In this document: positions 6,905-8,566 of the stretch, piece after piece
Layout: each line of letters begins with the position of its first letter
Numbering within the stretch: the first letter of the stretch is position 1
Source: JBGCDD01 sp045105075
Lineage (GTDB): Bacteria; Pseudomonadota; Alphaproteobacteria; Rhodobacterales; Rhodobacteraceae
Assembly: GCA_045105075.1 (NCBI GenBank)
Contig: JBGCDD010000270.1
Coordinates: 1-8,566, forward strand
Length of the DNA: 8,566 nt
Direction: 5' to 3'
Translations under genes and position numbers: made by a program
Notes under the pieces: model-generated
Seen by the model: only the letters and a program-made list of their open reading frames with translations
The model's database searches: none
What the model was told of the DNA's origin: nothing

Positions 6905-6933
6905 ATGTCAGGGCACCGGAGCTGCGAAGTCAA
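6905..6933 (-). promoter_or_regulatory. Candidate promoter for the MarR gene
   Basis: On the minus strand TTGACT (6933-6928, 5 of 6 to the -35 consensus) and TGACAT (6910-6905, 3 of 6 to the -10 consensus) are 17 bases apart. Transcription would start near 6898, giving a leader of about 22 bases that carries the AAGGAGA ribosome binding site. This supports GTG 6876 as start, since ATG 6906 and TTG 6933 would then fall outside the transcript. The -10 match is poor. Confidence 0.33.
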
Positions 6934-6956
6934 TGCGTGGGGTGGGCGAAAAACGC

Positions 6957-6987
6957 TTGACCGAAAGTATATGAAATTTCATATTAT
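6957..6987 (+). promoter_or_regulatory. Candidate promoter of the reductase/Rieske oxygenase operon
   Basis: TTGACC (6957-6962) matches the -35 consensus at 5 of 6. A -10 may be CATATT (6980-6985, 17-base spacer, 4 of 6) or TATTAT (6982-6987, 19-base spacer, 5 of 6). The region is AT-rich against a GC-rich background. The leader to GTG 7009 would be short, with the ribosome binding site AAAGGGGAGA (6991-7000) close to the 5' end. The spacer and -10 are covered by a 16-bp palindrome, so a bound repressor would block polymerase. Confidence 0.5.
6969..6984. promoter_or_regulatory. Perfect 16-bp palindrome, probable MarR operator
   Basis: ATATGAAATTTCATAT is a perfect inverted repeat centred between 6976 and 6977, in the gap between the divergent MarR and reductase genes. 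MarR dimers typically bind AT-rich palindromes of about this length. It sits between the -35 and -10 of the candidate promoter of the oxygenase operon, a standard position for repression. It is about 36 bases upstream of the candidate MarR -35 box, so autoregulation is less obvious. That MarR is the ligand is inferred from adjacency. Confidence 0.6.
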
Positions 6988-7008
6988 TTGAAAGGGGAGA
7001 GTCGCATC

Positions 7009-7932
7009 GTGTCAGACATCACTGCAACTGTGGCCGCGATTGCGCCGCTGACCGAGCGGATCCGTGCCTTGACGCTAAAGGGCACAGGCCCGCTGCCGGC
7101 CTACGCGCCCGGCGCGCACATTCGCATCGCTCTGCCGGATGGTGACACGCGGGCCTACTCGCTGATCGATTTTGCGCCCACGCAAAGCCCCCAACACTAT
7201 ACCATTGCGGTGCAGCTTGAAGAAAACGGGCAAGGTGGGTCGCGCCATATGCATGCTCTTGTCGTGGGCGATACCGTCCAATTTGCGCCTCCGAAATGCG
7301 ATTTTGCGCTGGTGGATGCCCCGGCGCTGTTTCTGGCGGGCGGCATCGGTGTGACCCCGATGATCTCGATGGCGGCAGCGTTGGAACAGCCGTTTGCGTT
7401 TCACTATGCCGGGCGCAGCGCCGATCTGATGGCTTACCGCGATGACGTGATCGCGCGGTTTGCGGCCCAGATCCACTGCGATGACACGCCCAGCAAATTG
7501 GATCTGGCCGCGTTGATTGCGACCCTGGCCCCGGCGCAGCACCTTTATGTTTGCGGCCCACGCGGGATGATCGATGCCACCCGCACGCTGGCTGAACAGG
7601 CCGGGATCGACCACGCGCGCATTCATTTCGAACTGTTTGACAACGCCGCCGCCCAATCCGACGACAGCGCGTTTGAGGTTCAAGTCCAATCCACCGGGCA
7701 GGTGTTCACCGTGGCCCCGGACCAAACCATCATCGAAGCGTTGGAAGACGGCGGCGTCGATGTGATCTATGATTGTCAGCGCGGTGATTGCGGCATTTGC
7801 CAGTGTGACGTGATCTAGGGCACCCCCGATCACCGCGATGTTGTGCTAAGTGCGGCCGAACGCGACAGTGGCAAAGTCATGCAAATCTGCGTCAGCCGGG
7901 CGAAAACCCCGCGTCTGGTGCTTGATCTTTAA
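7009..7932 (+). pseudogene. Rieske oxygenase reductase component, phthalate dioxygenase reductase (PDR/VanB) type, interrupted by in-frame TAG
   Basis: Reads as an electron-transfer reductase passing electrons from NAD(P)H via flavin and a [2Fe-2S] centre to a Rieske oxygenase. Visible in order: flavin-binding RAYS (48-51), nucleotide-binding GGIGVTP (111-117), YVCGP (180-184), and a C-terminal plant-type ferredoxin domain with C256, C261 and C264 (C-x4-C-x2-C). The frame stops at TAG 7816-7818 after 269 residues. Without that codon it continues for 37 residues to TAA 7930-7932, with the fourth ligand, C294, giving the expected C-x29-C. Full length would be about 307, close to the usual 310-320. 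There is no frameshift; one base change (for example from GAG) explains it. The open reading frame as it stands, 7009-7818, would encode a protein unable to hold its cluster normally. GTG 7009 is chosen over TTG 6988 because GGGGAG precedes it by 9 bases. The Rieske oxygenase gene follows after 11 bases. Confidence 0.85.
7816..7818 (+). other. In-frame amber codon splitting the reductase gene
   Basis: The codons around it read GTG ATC TAG GGC ACC. Reading straight through gives a continuous ferredoxin C-terminus (7819-7929) that includes the last cluster cysteine (TGC at 7888-7890). The stop may be a true nonsense mutation, a sequencing or assembly error, or a recoded codon. Sequence alone cannot separate these. 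The first two are much more likely. Confidence 0.9.
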
Positions 7933-7943
7933 CGGAGGATCCG

Positions 7944-8566
7944 ATGGCACATACGGCACATGAGATTTCCGCGCTGGTGCAGGGGCATCAGGTGCACCGC
8001 GACGTCTATACCAGCGCGTCGGTGTTTCGCGCCGAGATGAAGCACCTTTTTGCCAACGCCTGGGTGTTTGTCGGCCATGACAGCCAGACCCCTAAAAAGG
8101 GCGATTACTTCAGCACCTCCATCGGCGATCAGCCGATCATTCAGGTGCGCCATTCCACCGGTGACATCCACGTGCTGTTCAACCGCTGCCCCCATAAGGG
8201 AACAAAAATCGTCATCGACCGCGAAGGCAACACGGGCAAGTTTTTCCGCTGTCCCTATCACGCGTGGTCGTTCAAAACCGATGGCTGTCTGCTCGCCATA
8301 CCGCTGAAAAAGGGCTATGAGGGCACCGGACTGGACAAGACCCAAAACGCCAAGGGCATGCGCGCGGTGGGCGCGATGAAGAACTATCGCGGTTTCATCT
8401 TTGCGCGGCTGGCCGAGGAGGGGATCAGTTTCGAGGAGTTCTTTGGCGACAGTCTGTCATCGCTCGACAATATGGTTGACCGCTCGCCCGCCGGACGGCT
8501 TGAGGTGGCCGGGCCGCCGCTGCGTTACATGCACCATTGCAACTGGAAGATGCTGGTGGAAAACCA
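7944..8566 (+). CDS. Rieske [2Fe-2S] aromatic ring-hydroxylating oxygenase, alpha subunit (3' truncated by window edge)
   Basis: The first 207 residues of a Rieske non-heme iron oxygenase large subunit, cut by the window end. The Rieske domain has the paired motif C82-P-H84 and C103-P-Y-H106, ligands of the [2Fe-2S] cluster. The spacing between H84 and C103 is 18 residues, one more than in naphthalene dioxygenase. Upstream is the usual AWVFVGHDSQ/GDY segment (39-55). The catalytic domain has begun: HHCNWKMLVEN near the end is the segment just before the mononuclear iron His/His/Asp residues, which lie beyond the window. The enzyme would use O2 and electrons from the reductase to dihydroxylate, hydroxylate or O/N-demethylate a substrate that cannot be named here. 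GGAGG (7934-7938) precedes the ATG at 5 bases. It forms an operon with the broken reductase gene, probably under MarR control. Confidence 0.93.
   Translation, partial: MAHTAHEISALVQGHQVHRDVYTSASVFRAEMKHLFANAWVFVGHDSQTPKKGDYFSTSIGDQPIIQVRHSTGDIHVLFNRCPHKGTKIVIDREGNTGKFFRCPYHAWSFKTDGCLLAIPLKKGYEGTGLDKTQNAKGMRAVGAMKNYRGFIFARLAEEGISFEEFFGDSLSSLDNMVDRSPAGRLEVAGPPLRYMHHCNWKMLVEN

Noticed and set aside
6988..6990. TTG as start of the reductase
   Set aside because: It overlaps the candidate -10/palindrome region and has no binding site before it, whereas GTG 7009 has GGGGAG at good spacing.
7816..7818. TAG as a pyrrolysine or other recoded amber codon
   Set aside because: No recoding machinery or flanking signal is visible, and a recent nonsense change or sequence error explains it more simply.
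7019..7833. Minus-strand open frames (180 and 252 codons) opposite the reductase
   Set aside because: Overlap a recognisable reductase and carry no motifs. They are not evidence that the region is coding on the other strand.
7929..8345. 138-codon minus-strand open frame at the right end
   Set aside because: It lies opposite the Rieske domain, whose CPH and CPYH motifs on the plus strand are unambiguous.

Overview
This GC-rich window is densely packed with metabolic genes. It looks like part of an alphaproteobacterial chromosome, most likely Rhodobacterales (Roseobacter-type). That placement rests on base composition, gene families and one intergenic hairpin of a type I recall from that order; no marker gene is present. 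I see no rRNA, tRNA, CRISPR array, insertion sequence or transposase.

Layout. (1) Bases 1-2225, plus strand: the 3' part of a hydantoinase/oxoprolinase A-type gene, overlapping by one base an isochorismatase-superfamily hydrolase. A hairpin plus T-run follows. (2) Bases 2316-3532, minus strand: a hotdog-fold acyl-CoA thioesterase, overlapping by 4 bases an Asp/Glu/hydantoin racemase-family protein. (3) Bases 3603-6412, plus strand: two translationally coupled flavoproteins, one of the fumarate reductase/ketosteroid dehydrogenase type and one of the GlcD/D-2-hydroxyglutarate dehydrogenase type. This pair is divergent from block 2 across a 70-base gap. (4) Bases 6415-6876, minus strand: a MarR-family regulator. 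(5) Bases 7009 to the window end, plus strand: a phthalate dioxygenase reductase-type electron transfer gene broken by an in-frame TAG, then the start of a Rieske oxygenase alpha subunit. A perfect 16-bp palindrome lies between candidate -35 and -10 boxes upstream of block 5 and is the natural candidate operator for the MarR protein.

The locus reads as a catabolic island. A two-component Rieske oxygenase would open the attack on an aromatic or N-methylated substrate under MarR control. Flavin dehydrogenases, a thioesterase and ring/amide-opening enzymes could process later intermediates. The substrate cannot be named from the sequence.

Two features deserve most attention. First, the reductase loses its last 37 residues, including the fourth [2Fe-2S] cysteine, to one stop codon, while the frame beyond it is intact and family-like. 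Second, two neighbouring enzymes from families that normally use cysteine catalysis both lack their cysteines: the hydrolase has Gly for Cys, and the racemase-like protein has His and Gly for its two. Beside a hydantoinase-type gene this resembles a hydantoin/N-carbamoyl amino acid pathway rebuilt without cysteine chemistry.
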